Source: Klenkia brasiliensis
Lineage (GTDB): Bacteria > Actinomycetota > Actinomycetes > Mycobacteriales > Geodermatophilaceae
Reading direction: 5' to 3'
Assembly: GCF_900100695.1 (NCBI RefSeq)
Contig: NZ_FNCF01000001.1
Location: forward strand, 712,060 to 776,059
Length of the DNA stretch: 64,000 bases
Both the position numbers and the translations under genes were made by a program. Position 1 is the first letter of the stretch. Each line of letters opens with the position of its first letter. Below are positions 1-8,013 of the stretch, in pieces. Under the pieces are notes generated by a model. The model did not search any database and was not told where the DNA came from. It saw only the letters and a program-made list of their open reading frames with translations.

Positions 1-106
1 GCCCAAGGAGGTGCGGTGGGCGGCCGAGCTGCCCAAGACCGCGACCGGCAAGATCCGCAAGCCAGACCTACGGCACACGTACGTGCTCACCGAGGAGGAC
101 GCATGA
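1..106 (+). CDS. AMP-forming acyl-CoA synthetase, C-terminal end (partial)
   Basis: Only the last 34 codons lie in the window. They read as the C-terminal subdomain of an ANL-superfamily adenylating enzyme: the stretch KTATGKIRK carries the near-universal lysine that closes over the active site during adenylate formation. Such enzymes convert a carboxylic acid, ATP and CoA into an acyl-CoA. The stop codon overlaps the start of the following MaoC-type hydratase by four bases (ATGA), so the two are probably one operon, ligase then hydratase. Substrate cannot be judged from this fragment. Confidence 0.8.
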   Translation, partial: PKEVRWAAELPKTATGKIRKPDLRHTYVLTEEDA

Positions 107-570
107 CCACCACCGCCACCATCGCCGAGATGCCCGGCCTCAAGGGCACCGAGCTCGGCACCAGCGACTGGTACGACATCACCCAGGAGGCGGTGAACCA
201 GTTCGCCGAGGCCACCGGTGACGACCAGTGGATCCACGTCGACGTCGAGCGCGCCAAGGCCGAGAGCCCCTTCGGCGGGCCGATCGCGCACGGGTTCATG
301 ACGCTGTCGCTGCTGGTGCCGCTGGCCACCGCGACGTACACGATCAGCGACGCGGTGATGGGCGTGAACTACGGCCTGAACAAGGTGCGCTTCCCCGCGC
401 CGGTGCCGGTGGGTTCGCGGGTGCGCGCCACCACCACCCTCAAGGACGTCGAGGAGGTGCCCGGCGGCGTGCAGAACACCATCGCGGTGGTGGTCGAGCG
501 CGAGGGCGGCGACAAGCCGGTCTGCATCGCCGAGTGGGTCACCCGCGCCTACGGCAAGCCCGCCGGCTGA
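103..570 (+). CDS. MaoC-family (R)-specific enoyl-CoA hydratase-like protein
   Basis: A 155-residue single hot-dog protein, the usual length for a monofunctional MaoC dehydratase. The hydratase signature is visible: Asp40/Asp41 and His45 in the first half, then GGPIAHGFMTL at about 58-68, where the His sits on the hot-dog helix. These enzymes add water to a trans-2-enoyl-CoA. The ATG overlaps the stop of the upstream CoA ligase, which fixes the start and implies translational coupling. A 15-bp perfect hairpin follows the stop (577-612), so the transcript probably ends here. Exact substrate unknown. Confidence 0.85.
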   Translation: MTTTATIAEMPGLKGTELGTSDWYDITQEAVNQFAEATGDDQWIHVDVERAKAESPFGGPIAHGFMTLSLLVPLATATYTISDAVMGVNYGLNKVRFPAPVPVGSRVRATTTLKDVEEVPGGVQNTIAVVVEREGGDKPVCIAEWVTRAYGKPAG

Positions 571-576
571 TCCCCC

Positions 577-612
577 TGCCACCCCGGCGGGTCGGTCCCC
601 GCCGGGGTGGCA
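577..612 (+). terminator. 15-bp perfect hairpin after the MaoC gene
   Basis: Arms 577-591 and 598-612 are exact reverse complements with a 6-base loop. It starts 7 bases after the hydratase stop and ends 11 bases before the next ATG (624). There is no T-run, as is common in high-GC actinobacteria. It could also sequester part of the next gene's leader. Confidence 0.6.
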
Positions 613-623
613 ACCTCAGCGGC

Positions 624-1187
624 ATGCGCATCGCCGTCTTCACCGGGTCGCAGGCCGGTCCGCCCTCGCACCAGCACGCCGCCGCCACGTTCGCCGAGTC
701 CCTGGCCCGGGCCGGCGTCGGCATCGTCTACGGCGGCGGGCACGTCGGGCTGATGGGCACCGTGGCCGACGCCGCGCTCGCGGCCGGCGGCGAGGTGGTC
801 GGCGTCATCCCGCAGCACCTGGTCGACGACGAGCTGGCCCACCCCGGCCTCTCGGACCTGCGGGTCGTGCAGACGATGCACGAGCGCAAGGCCGCGATGG
901 CCGACCTCGCCGACGCCTTCGTCGCGCTGCCCGGCGCCGCCGGCACCCTCGAGGAGCTCTTCGAGGCCTGGACCTGGGGCATGCTCGGCCTGCACGCCAA
1001 GCCCACCCTGCTGCTGGACGTCGACGGCTTCTGGCAGCCGATGCTCACCCAGCTGCGCCGGATGGTCGACGACGGCTACCTCGACGGCCGCCGGCTGGAC
1101 GCCCTGGGCGTGGTGCACACCGCCGACGCCCTGCTGGAGTTCGTCGCCGCCTACCGCCACCCCGAGCGGAAGTGGACGAAGGCCTGA
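624..1187 (+). CDS. LOG-family (TIGR00730) Rossmann-fold protein
   Basis: A 187-residue protein of the LOG/lysine-decarboxylase-like family, whose characterised members are cytokinin-activating phosphoribohydrolases acting on nucleoside monophosphates. The nucleotide loop is seen as YGGGHVGLMG near residue 35. The second signature, normally PGGxGTxxE, reads PGAAGTLEE here, so the second glycine is replaced by alanine while Thr and Glu are kept. Length is typical. The ATG is taken because the protein then begins directly with the first beta strand (MRIAVFTGS). It stands between unrelated genes. Biological role in the host is not evident. Confidence 0.85.
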   Translation: MRIAVFTGSQAGPPSHQHAAATFAESLARAGVGIVYGGGHVGLMGTVADAALAAGGEVVGVIPQHLVDDELAHPGLSDLRVVQTMHERKAAMADLADAFVALPGAAGTLEELFEAWTWGMLGLHAKPTLLLDVDGFWQPMLTQLRRMVDDGYLDGRRLDALGVVHTADALLEFVAAYRHPERKWTKA

Positions 1188-1223
1188 CACACGCCGGCAA
1201 CACCGCCCTGGTGCACTGGGGGC

Positions 1224-2138
1224 GTGGGCAGGCGGCTGGCCCGCCAGGTGCGGGTGGTGCACGGGCACACGCGCGCCTTCGTGACCGCCGGCTCCGGCCC
1301 CGCCGTCCTGCTGCTGCACGGCATCGGCAACAGCGCCCAGACCTGGGCCGGGGTGATCGACCGGCTCGCCGAGCACCACACCGTCATCGCCCCCGACCTG
1401 CTCGGCCACGGCGACTCGGACAAGCCGCGGGGTGACTACTCGGTGGCCGGCTACGCCAACGGCATGCGGGACCTGCTCAGCGTGCTGGACGTCGAGCAGG
1501 CCACCGTCGTGGGCCACTCGCTGGGCGGCGGCATCGCCCAGCAGTTCGCCTACCAGTTCCCCGAGCGCTGCCAGCGCCTCGTCCTCGTGTCCAGCGGCGG
1601 CCTGGGGCCGGAGCTGTCGCTGGGCCTGCGGCTGGCCACCCTGCCCGGCGCCGACCTCGTGCTCGACCTGCTCACCGACGCGCCCTGGCCGCTGCGCGCC
1701 GGGCTGGCCGCGCTGCGGCGGGCGGGGTCCGCGGTCGGCTGGCAGCAGGCGGAGGACCTCGCGGAGGCCGGCGAGGCCCTGCTCGACCTGCGCGACGCCG
1801 AGGCCCGGACGGCGTTCCTGCGGACGCTGCGCAGCGTCGCCGACGTGCACGGCCAGGCAGTGACCTCGCTGGACCGGCTGTACCTGGCCGCGGCCCTGCC
1901 CACCCTCGTCGTGTGGGGCACCCGCGACCGGATCATCCCGGTGGAGCACGCCTCCGCGGTCGCCCGGGTGGCCCCCGGCGCCCGGGTCGAGCTGGTGGAG
2001 GGCGCCGGGCACTGGCCGCACCTCACCGACCCCGACCGGTTCGCCGCCGTGCTGCTGGACTTCCTGGCCACCACGGCGCCCGCCAGCCACGACCGGGACA
2101 CCTGGCGGTCGGTGCTGGCCCAGCCCGCCCCGCTCTGA
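1224..2138 (+). CDS. alpha/beta-fold hydrolase
   Basis: A 304-residue alpha/beta hydrolase. The oxyanion loop LLHGIGNS lies near 30-37, the nucleophile elbow GHSLGGG places Ser99 as nucleophile, an Asp is found in WGTRDRIIP near 235, and the acid-base His in GAGHWPHL near 263. The middle helical cap is leucine- and alanine-rich, as in esterase or C-C hydrolase relatives. The GTG start at 1224 follows a G-rich stretch; a later in-frame GTG is possible and would shorten the N-terminus by about ten residues. Substrate unknown. The next gene begins 19 bases downstream. Confidence 0.85.
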   Translation: MGRRLARQVRVVHGHTRAFVTAGSGPAVLLLHGIGNSAQTWAGVIDRLAEHHTVIAPDLLGHGDSDKPRGDYSVAGYANGMRDLLSVLDVEQATVVGHSLGGGIAQQFAYQFPERCQRLVLVSSGGLGPELSLGLRLATLPGADLVLDLLTDAPWPLRAGLAALRRAGSAVGWQQAEDLAEAGEALLDLRDAEARTAFLRTLRSVADVHGQAVTSLDRLYLAAALPTLVVWGTRDRIIPVEHASAVARVAPGARVELVEGAGHWPHLTDPDRFAAVLLDFLATTAPASHDRDTWRSVLAQPAPL

Positions 2139-2156
2139 CCGCCTACCGTCACTGGG

Positions 2157-3278
2157 GTGCAGGCCTTCGACGTCGTCGTGGTCGGGGGCGGTCCGGCCGG
2201 TGCCGCCGCGGCGCTGGCCGCCCGCCGGCACGGCGCCTCGGTGCTGGTGGTGGACCGGGCCGACTTCCCGCGGGACAAGGTGTGCGGCGACGGGGTCGCC
2301 CCGGAGGCGCTCGACGTCCTCGCCGCGCTCGGCGCCGACGTCGAGGCGATCACCGACGGGTTCCCCGCCGTCCCCCGGCTGCGGCTGACCTCGCCGTCGG
2401 GCCGGACCGTCGAGCGGACGATGCACCGGCCGGCCGTCGTCGTCCCCCGGGCGGTGCTCGACGGCCGGGTACTGGCCGCCGCCCTCGCCGCCGGGGCGCG
2501 GTTCCGGCGGCACACGGTCCGCCGGCTCTCGCCCGGCCCGGACGGGGTGGACGTCGACGGCGAGCTGACCGCCGGGGTGGTCGTCGGGGCGGACGGCGCC
2601 GAGTCCGTCGTCCGGCGGGCGCTGGGCGTCGCGGCGAACCGGCCGGACCGGCTGGCCGTGGCGATCCGCGGGTACGCCCGCGCCGGGGACCCCGGCGTGC
2701 AGGTCATCACCACCACCGACCAGCGGTGGCCGGCCTACGCGTGGTCGTTCCCGGTGGGCGACGGCCGGGCCAACGTCGGGTACGGCGAGCTGGTCAGCGG
2801 CGGGGCCACCCGGGCCGGGCTGCTGGAGGGCCTGCACCGGCTGCTGCCCGGGGTGGCGCCCGAGGGCCTGCGGGCGCACCGGCTGCCGCTGTCCACCGGG
2901 CGGCCGCGGCAGCCCGACGGCCGGGTGCTGCTGGCCGGGGACGCCGCCTCGCTGATCAACCCGATGACCGGTGAGGGCATCTTCTACGCGGTGCTCTCCG
3001 GTGCGCTGGCCGGCGCCGCGGCGGCGCACGGCGCGGGTGCAGGAGCCGTGCTGCGGGCCGCCCTGGCCGACCGGCTGGGCACCCACCTGCGGCACACCTC
3101 GGCGGCGTCCCGGCTCAGCAGCCGGCCGTGGCTGATGGACGCCGCGTTCGGGGCGGCGACGGCCGACCAGCGGGTGTTCGACGACGTGGTGGCCCTCGGC
3201 CTGGCCGACGGCCGGCTCACCGCCCGCACGCTGCTCGGGGCGGTCAGCACGCTGCGCCGGCGCACCCGGCCCGCGTGA
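2157..3278 (+). CDS. geranylgeranyl-reductase-family FAD oxidoreductase
   Basis: A 373-residue flavoprotein. The dinucleotide-binding motif GGGPAG is at 10-15, the CGDG segment typical of the geranylgeranyl reductase group is near residue 42, and the second FAD contact LAGDAASLINPMTGEGI is near 260. Family members hydrogenate isoprenoid chains, for example the menaquinone side chain (MenJ) or archaeal lipids. GTG start at 2157, 19 bases after the hydrolase stop, so both genes may share a transcript. It ends convergently with a diguanylate cyclase gene. Menaquinone reduction is a reasonable guess only. Confidence 0.8.
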   Translation: MQAFDVVVVGGGPAGAAAALAARRHGASVLVVDRADFPRDKVCGDGVAPEALDVLAALGADVEAITDGFPAVPRLRLTSPSGRTVERTMHRPAVVVPRAVLDGRVLAAALAAGARFRRHTVRRLSPGPDGVDVDGELTAGVVVGADGAESVVRRALGVAANRPDRLAVAIRGYARAGDPGVQVITTTDQRWPAYAWSFPVGDGRANVGYGELVSGGATRAGLLEGLHRLLPGVAPEGLRAHRLPLSTGRPRQPDGRVLLAGDAASLINPMTGEGIFYAVLSGALAGAAAAHGAGAGAVLRAALADRLGTHLRHTSAASRLSSRPWLMDAAFGAATADQRVFDDVVALGLADGRLTARTLLGAVSTLRRRTRPA

Positions 3279-3296
3279 CCGCTGGGGGTCACGCGG
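3271..3296. terminator. Bidirectional hairpin between convergent genes
   Basis: Arms 3271-3280 and 3287-3296 are perfect reverse complements with a 6-base loop. The hairpin overlaps the stop codons of both the flavin reductase (+) and the diguanylate cyclase (-), so it can serve both strands. Confidence 0.6.
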
Positions 3297-4467
3297 CCCG
3301 CGGCGGGAGCGGGGGCAGCGGACGGTTGCGGGGCAGGACCCGGTCGGCCAACGGGTCGGCCAGCGGGGGCCGGGTGCCCAGCGCCAACCGCGCCGGCCGG
3401 GCACCGGCGGCGACGGCGCACCCGTCGCGCCCGGCCCGCTTGACCACGTAGAGCGCGGAGTCCGCCGCCGAGTACAGGGCGCGGACGTCGCGGGCGTGCT
3501 CCGGGGCGTGCGCGACGCCGACGCTGACGGTCAGCCGCAGCTCGGTGCCGTCGGGCAGCACGAGGGGCGCAGCCCGGACGGCGGCGACGAGCTCGGCGGC
3601 CCGCGCCCCGGCCACGCCCACCGGGCAGCCGGGCAGCAGCACGGCCAGCTCGTCGCCCCCGAGCCGGCTCACCACGGCGTCGGTGCTGCGCACGGCGGCG
3701 GTCAGCACCGCGCCCACGTGCCGCAGCGCGGCGTCGCCGACCGGGTGGCCGTGCTGGTCGTTGACGGCCTTGAAGTGGTCGAGGTCGACCAGCACCAGGG
3801 CGGTGCCGGTGCGGGGGAAGCGGCTCAGCGAGTCGGTCATGCTGTCGTCGAGCACCCGGCGCGTCGCCAGGCCGGTGACCCCGTCGACGGTGGCCACGCG
3901 CTCGAGCTCGGCCACCAGCTGCCGGGAGGTGTCGACGTGGTGGGTCATCGCCGCGGCCAGCATGAGCAGGGAGGCGCAGACCAGCCCGGCGTCCAGCGCC
4001 CGCAGCCCGGTCCAGGTGCCCACGACCGCGAGCACGGTGACCGAGGCGGCGCAGCTGAGGACGGTCACGGCGAGGGCGGCGGCGCGGCGCAGCTGGCTGA
4101 CCGCGAAGACCACCGGCAGCCCCATCAGCGAGACCCCCGCGTTCAGCTGGCCGAGCAGCAGGCCCCACATCGAGGAGCAGGCCAGCACCGCGACCAGCGC
4201 GGCCAGCGGCACGGACAGGTCGCTGGCCGCGCTGCCGCGCGGGGCCAGCAGGCACAGCGCGGCGTTGGCCGCGAACAGGGCGAGCACCACCCACCCGAAC
4301 ACCGGGGCCGGCACCCCGAGGTGGGGCAGCGCGACCATCATGGCCAGCAGCAGCACGAAGGCGGTGCCCAGCAGCACGGCGGCGACCACCGGGCCGCCCC
4401 CCGCCAACCGCGGACGCAGCCACTCGGGGGCCTGGCGGTCGACTCGCGGGGATCGATGGTCGGGCAC
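3289..4467 (-). CDS. membrane GGDEF-domain diguanylate cyclase (GGDEL variant)
   Basis: 392 residues. The first half holds about six to eight hydrophobic segments (for example VVAAVLLGTAFVLLLAMM near 28-45), and the second half is a GGDEF domain with the usual SVGVA stretch near its end. It would make cyclic di-GMP at the inner face of the membrane. The signature reads GGDEL at 270-274, so the final Phe is replaced by Leu. An RxxD inhibitory site at the standard spacing is absent: an RSTD is present but displaced by one residue. GTG start. It is transcribed away from the helicase gene across a 139-base gap. Confidence 0.85.
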   Translation of the reverse strand: MPDHRSPRVDRQAPEWLRPRLAGGGPVVAAVLLGTAFVLLLAMMVALPHLGVPAPVFGWVVLALFAANAALCLLAPRGSAASDLSVPLAALVAVLACSSMWGLLLGQLNAGVSLMGLPVVFAVSQLRRAAALAVTVLSCAASVTVLAVVGTWTGLRALDAGLVCASLLMLAAAMTHHVDTSRQLVAELERVATVDGVTGLATRRVLDDSMTDSLSRFPRTGTALVLVDLDHFKAVNDQHGHPVGDAALRHVGAVLTAAVRSTDAVVSRLGGDELAVLLPGCPVGVAGARAAELVAAVRAAPLVLPDGTELRLTVSVGVAHAPEHARDVRALYSAADSALYVVKRAGRDGCAVAAGARPARLALGTRPPLADPLADRVLPRNRPLPPLPPRAA

Positions 4468-4606
4468 GCCTGGTCATCGGCCCGTCGGGGACGTCGCTGC
4501 TGCCGCACCGCGAGGCGGTCACCCGGAAGGATGGGCCCGACCGCCCGGCACAGATCCCGCCCCCGCGGTGTTGCACCCGGCAGCGATCCCCGACCCGAAG
4601 GACACC

Positions 4607-6514
4607 GTGTCGTCCCCCTCCCCCACCGCCCGCCGCCGGGTGCGCACCCCCGGCGCCCCGCTCAGCCGCGAGGAGCAGCGCGCCCAGCAGACCTGGGTCG
4701 ACGGCGCCGAGCCGGAGCTGCCCGTGCGCGCCACCCCGCCGCAGCGGGTGGTGTTCCACCTCGGCCCGACCAACTCCGGCAAGACCTACGAGTCGCTGCA
4801 GGCGCTGGCCGCGGTCGGCTCGGGCGTCTACGCCGCGCCGCTGCGGCAGCTCGCGCACGAGGCCTACGCCAAGCTCTCCGCCGTCCTGCCCGCGGGCACC
4901 GTGGGCCTGTCGACCGGCGAGGAGGAGATCGACCCGGGCGCACCGATCGTGTGCTGCACCGTGGAGAAGGCGCCGCCGGCCGGTGAGCTGCTGGTGCTCG
5001 ACGAGTCGCACTGGGTCGCCGACCCCGACCGCGGGCACCACTGGGCCCGGCTGCTGCTCACCGGCGAGTACCGCGAGATGCACCTGATCTCCGCCGCCGA
5101 GGCGCTGCTGCTGCTCAAGCCGCTGGTGGCCGACGCGGTGGAGACCGAGGTGGTCAACCACCGGCGGCTGTCGCGGCTGGACGTGCTGCCCGCCCCGGTC
5201 AAGCCCCAGCAGGTGCGTCCGCAGACGCTGGTCGTCGCGTTCTCCCGCAGGACCGTCTACGCCGTCGCCGCGCAGCTGGACCGGCACCGCACCGGCAAGG
5301 TCGGCGTCCTCTACGGGGCGCTGCCGCCGGCCACCCGGCGCGACGTCATCGCCCGGTTCACCCGCGGCGAGCTCGAGGTGCTGGTCACCACCGACGTCAT
5401 CGGCCACGGCATCAACGTCCCGGCCACCACGGTGCTGTTCGCCGAGACGCAGAAGTTCGACGGCACCGAGCTGCGCCCGCTGCGCACGTGGGAGGCCGCC
5501 CAGATCGCCGGGCGCGCCGGCCGGTACGGGCTGACCGGCCACGGGTCGGTCGGCGTGCTCGGCGGTGTGCCGGGCCTGCGGCCGGTGGCCTCGCTGGTCG
5601 TCGCGGGCGCGTCCGTCGCCCGGGGCGACACCACGAGCGACCTGCCCAACCGGCTGCCGCGGCTGCGCCCGGAGCTCGACGACCTGGGCGCCTTCGAGCC
5701 GGTCGACCTGCCCGAGGCGCTGATGCGCTGGTCGGTGTGGGCCCGCACGGCCACCCGGGCGCAGGCCATGACGCCCGACGACGTCAGCGGCCTGGTGCTG
5801 CGGGTGCACGCGCTGCTGCCGATGATGCGCGGGCCGCTGGCCGCGGACGTGTTCACCGTGTGGCGGCTGGTCAACCTGGCCATCGACCACGACCCGCCGC
5901 GCAAGGTGCGCTGGCTGGCCCTGGCCCGGGCGGCGCTGCGGCACCGCGCCGGCCTGGACGTGCCGCGCGAGCTGGTGCTGCCCCCGGTGCCGCGCGGCAC
6001 CACCGTGCAGGAGTACGAGCTGGTCGCGGCGCAGGCGCGGGAGGCGCAGACCCTGCTGCGCTCGTTCCCGGGCGTGGGCGGGCTCGTGGCCGAGGACGCC
6101 GCCGTGGTCGAGGAGCGCTGCGCCGCCCGGATCACCGAGCTGCTGCCGGAGGCGATCGGGCTGTCCTCGGCGTCCCGGTGCGTGTCCTGCGGGGTGGGCA
6201 TCGCGCCCTGGTTCACCACCTGCCGCGACTGCGGCACCCGCCCGCCGTCGCGCGGCTCGGCGGACCGCAGGCCGGGCCGGTCCTCGTCGGGCGGCGCGTC
6301 GTCCGGCCGGGGTGCCCCCTCGGCCGGCCGGGGTGCCGGCGGGCGGACGCCGCGCCGGTCCGACGTCGGGGCCGGTGGCCGGTCCGACCCGCAGGCCCAC
6401 GACCGGTCCGCCCGCGGCCGGGGCTCGGACGGCGGCCCGCCGCGCACGGACTCCGCCCGCCCGAAGCACCGCCGGCGCGGCCGGTCGGGGGGCGGGCCGA
6501 CCGGGGCCCGCTGA
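4607..6514 (+). CDS. SUV3-like superfamily 2 RNA helicase with zinc ribbon
   Basis: 635 residues. The Walker A motif GPTNSGKT (53-60) is the form typical of SUV3, the mitochondrial degradosome helicase. The Walker B is DESH at 132-135, and motif VI QIAGRAGR is clear. After the helicase core, four cysteines (525, 528, 539, 542; spacing 2-10-2) look like a zinc ribbon, followed by about 90 disordered residues rich in Arg, Gly and Ser with PSAGRGAGGR-like stretches. The open frame extends far upstream, but GTG 4607 with GAAGGA five bases before it is the best start. Inference: an RNA-remodelling or RNA-decay helicase. The substrate RNA is unknown. Confidence 0.8.
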   Translation: MSSPSPTARRRVRTPGAPLSREEQRAQQTWVDGAEPELPVRATPPQRVVFHLGPTNSGKTYESLQALAAVGSGVYAAPLRQLAHEAYAKLSAVLPAGTVGLSTGEEEIDPGAPIVCCTVEKAPPAGELLVLDESHWVADPDRGHHWARLLLTGEYREMHLISAAEALLLLKPLVADAVETEVVNHRRLSRLDVLPAPVKPQQVRPQTLVVAFSRRTVYAVAAQLDRHRTGKVGVLYGALPPATRRDVIARFTRGELEVLVTTDVIGHGINVPATTVLFAETQKFDGTELRPLRTWEAAQIAGRAGRYGLTGHGSVGVLGGVPGLRPVASLVVAGASVARGDTTSDLPNRLPRLRPELDDLGAFEPVDLPEALMRWSVWARTATRAQAMTPDDVSGLVLRVHALLPMMRGPLAADVFTVWRLVNLAIDHDPPRKVRWLALARAALRHRAGLDVPRELVLPPVPRGTTVQEYELVAAQAREAQTLLRSFPGVGGLVAEDAAVVEERCAARITELLPEAIGLSSASRCVSCGVGIAPWFTTCRDCGTRPPSRGSADRRPGRSSSGGASSGRGAPSAGRGAGGRTPRRSDVGAGGRSDPQAHDRSARGRGSDGGPPRTDSARPKHRRRGRSGGGPTGAR

Positions 6515-6519
6515 GCCGG

Positions 6520-7191
6520 TCAGCCGGTGGGGTCGTCGTCCCCGCCGTGCCCGCCGCCGTCGCGGCCGCCGTGGTCGTCGGCCGACGTCGGGGCGGCCGT
6601 GGGTGCCGTGGGTGCGGAGGTCGTCGGCGCGCCGGTGCGGCCCGAGTCGTCCCGGCCGCCGCGGCCGGAGGTGCTGCTCGGCGCGGCCGGGGTGGGCACC
6701 GGGGCGACCGCGACGGGCGGGGCGGGGGCCGGGGCGTGGTCGGAGCCGTGCCGGTCCTGGTGCCCGCCGTCGTCGCCGGACTCCGGCTCCGACTCGTGCC
6801 CGGCGCCGTCGTCGGCCCCGTGGGTGTTCTGCGGTGCTGCGTCGTCGTCGCCCGCGGGGTGCTCGACCCCGTCCGTGCCGGACGTCGGCGCGGTGCCGGG
6901 GACGGCGTCGTCGGGTGCCGAGGTCGGCGCGGTGGGAGGCGTTGTGGTGCTGGGCGCCGCGTCGTCGGACCGGTGCCCGGTGTCGCCGGCCGTGGCCGGG
7001 TGCTCGGCGTGCGGCAGGTGGACCGGGCTGACGGAGGAGACGAGGTCGGCCACCCCGTCCTGCACGGGCGCCGGCAGCGTGCCGGTGGCGGCCGCGCCGG
7101 TGACGGCGACGAGCCCGATGCCGACCCCGGCGCCGAGCTTGGCGATCAGGGGCGCGGAGAGGGCCTTGGCGAGCAGGACGGGCAGCGGCAT
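6520..7191 (-). CDS. Hypothetical membrane-anchored Asp/Gly/Pro/Thr-rich protein
   Basis: Not assigned to a known family. The 223 residues begin with a hydrophobic stretch (about 10-35, ending in Ala/Thr-rich sequence) that could be a signal anchor or uncleaved signal peptide. The remainder is low-complexity: alternating Thr-Pro, Asp-Gly and His segments with no cysteines, probably disordered and outside the membrane. Start chosen at the ATG with GAGGAG just upstream. An alternative ATG at 7233 overlaps the upstream hydrolase stop as ATGA and would add 14 residues. It is probably co-transcribed with the dienelactone hydrolase. It ends convergent to the helicase gene with a 5-base gap. Confidence 0.55.
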   Translation of the reverse strand: MPLPVLLAKALSAPLIAKLGAGVGIGLVAVTGAAATGTLPAPVQDGVADLVSSVSPVHLPHAEHPATAGDTGHRSDDAAPSTTTPPTAPTSAPDDAVPGTAPTSGTDGVEHPAGDDDAAPQNTHGADDGAGHESEPESGDDGGHQDRHGSDHAPAPAPPVAVAPVPTPAAPSSTSGRGGRDDSGRTGAPTTSAPTAPTAAPTSADDHGGRDGGGHGGDDDPTG

Positions 7192-7229
7192 GCGCTCCTC
7201 ATCGGCACCGACGATGAGAACGTGAACGG

Positions 7230-7946
7230 TCATGCACGGTCGGGCGCCCGCAGGTGGGTGTCGAAGAAGGCGAGGATGCGCCGCTTGGCGTCGGCGGCGG
7301 CGTCGTGGTCGTAGCCCACGCCCGCGACCTTCATCAGCGGGGTGAGCGGTGACGCCGCAGCGAGCCGGTTGAGGAACCCGTGCCGTGCCTGCGGGTACTC
7401 GTGCACGTCGGCGGCGATGCCGGCCGCGTCGGCCGCGGCCTGCACCTTGGCCGCGGCGCCGGGGAGGCTGGTGTCCTTGCCGCCGAAGCTGGCCACCACG
7501 GGGCACGCACCGGCCAGCACGTCGGCGACGTCGTCGGGCACCTGGCCGTAGTTGACGCCCGCGGCCGACCACCCGGGCCGCCCGGCCAGCAGCAGGGCGA
7601 ACCCGCCGCCCATGCAGTAGCCGATGACCCCGACCCGCCCGGTGCAGCGCGGGTCCTGCGCCAGCGCGGCACGGGCGGCCTCGAGCTGGTCGAAGGCGGG
7701 GCCGTGCCGCTGCGACAGCTGGGCGAAGGTGCCCTTGAGGCAGCGCACCGCCGAGCGGCCGGCGTACAGGTCGGGCATGAGGACGACGTAGCCGGCGGCG
7801 GCCAGCCAGTCGGCCTGCTCGTGCATGTCGTCCCCGGGGCCGAACGCGTCGTGCACCAGGACGACGCCGGGCCACGGCCCGGGCCGGTCGGAGGTCGGCA
7901 CGGGGACGGCGAGGTACCCGCCGTGGGTGGTGGTCGCGGTGGTCAC
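7230..7946 (-). CDS. Dienelactone-hydrolase-family protein
   Basis: About 238 residues from the GTG at 7946, which follows a purine-rich AGGGGGTG; an ATG at 7979 would add 11 residues. The nucleophile elbow is GYCMGGG, so the nucleophile is cysteine as in dienelactone hydrolase rather than serine. A His in QARHGF near the C-terminus and an Asp in GGKD complete the likely triad. Family members open lactones in chlorocatechol breakdown, but many paralogs act on other esters. Upstream neighbours are transport genes, so no pathway is implied. Confidence 0.8.
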   Translation of the reverse strand: MTTATTTHGGYLAVPVPTSDRPGPWPGVVLVHDAFGPGDDMHEQADWLAAAGYVVLMPDLYAGRSAVRCLKGTFAQLSQRHGPAFDQLEAARAALAQDPRCTGRVGVIGYCMGGGFALLLAGRPGWSAAGVNYGQVPDDVADVLAGACPVVASFGGKDTSLPGAAAKVQAAADAAGIAADVHEYPQARHGFLNRLAAASPLTPLMKVAGVGYDHDAAADAKRRILAFFDTHLRAPDRA

Positions 7947-8013
7947 CGCCACCCCCTGCCCCGGCGGCCGCCGTCCCATGCCGCGGACCGGCCTCGGGCG
8001 ACGGGCGCTCGCC

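Noticed and set aside
549-3404. Very long minus-strand open frame antisense to three genes
   Set aside because: The frame is open only because GC-rich codon third positions avoid stops. Its product is Pro/Gly/Arg/His-rich without any motif, and the plus strand holds clear enzymes with intact active sites.
2984-6469. 1161-residue minus-strand open frame across the cyclase and helicase
   Set aside because: Composition is a shadow-frame type (Arg/Gly/Ala-rich), and it runs antisense to the helicase whose motifs are conserved.
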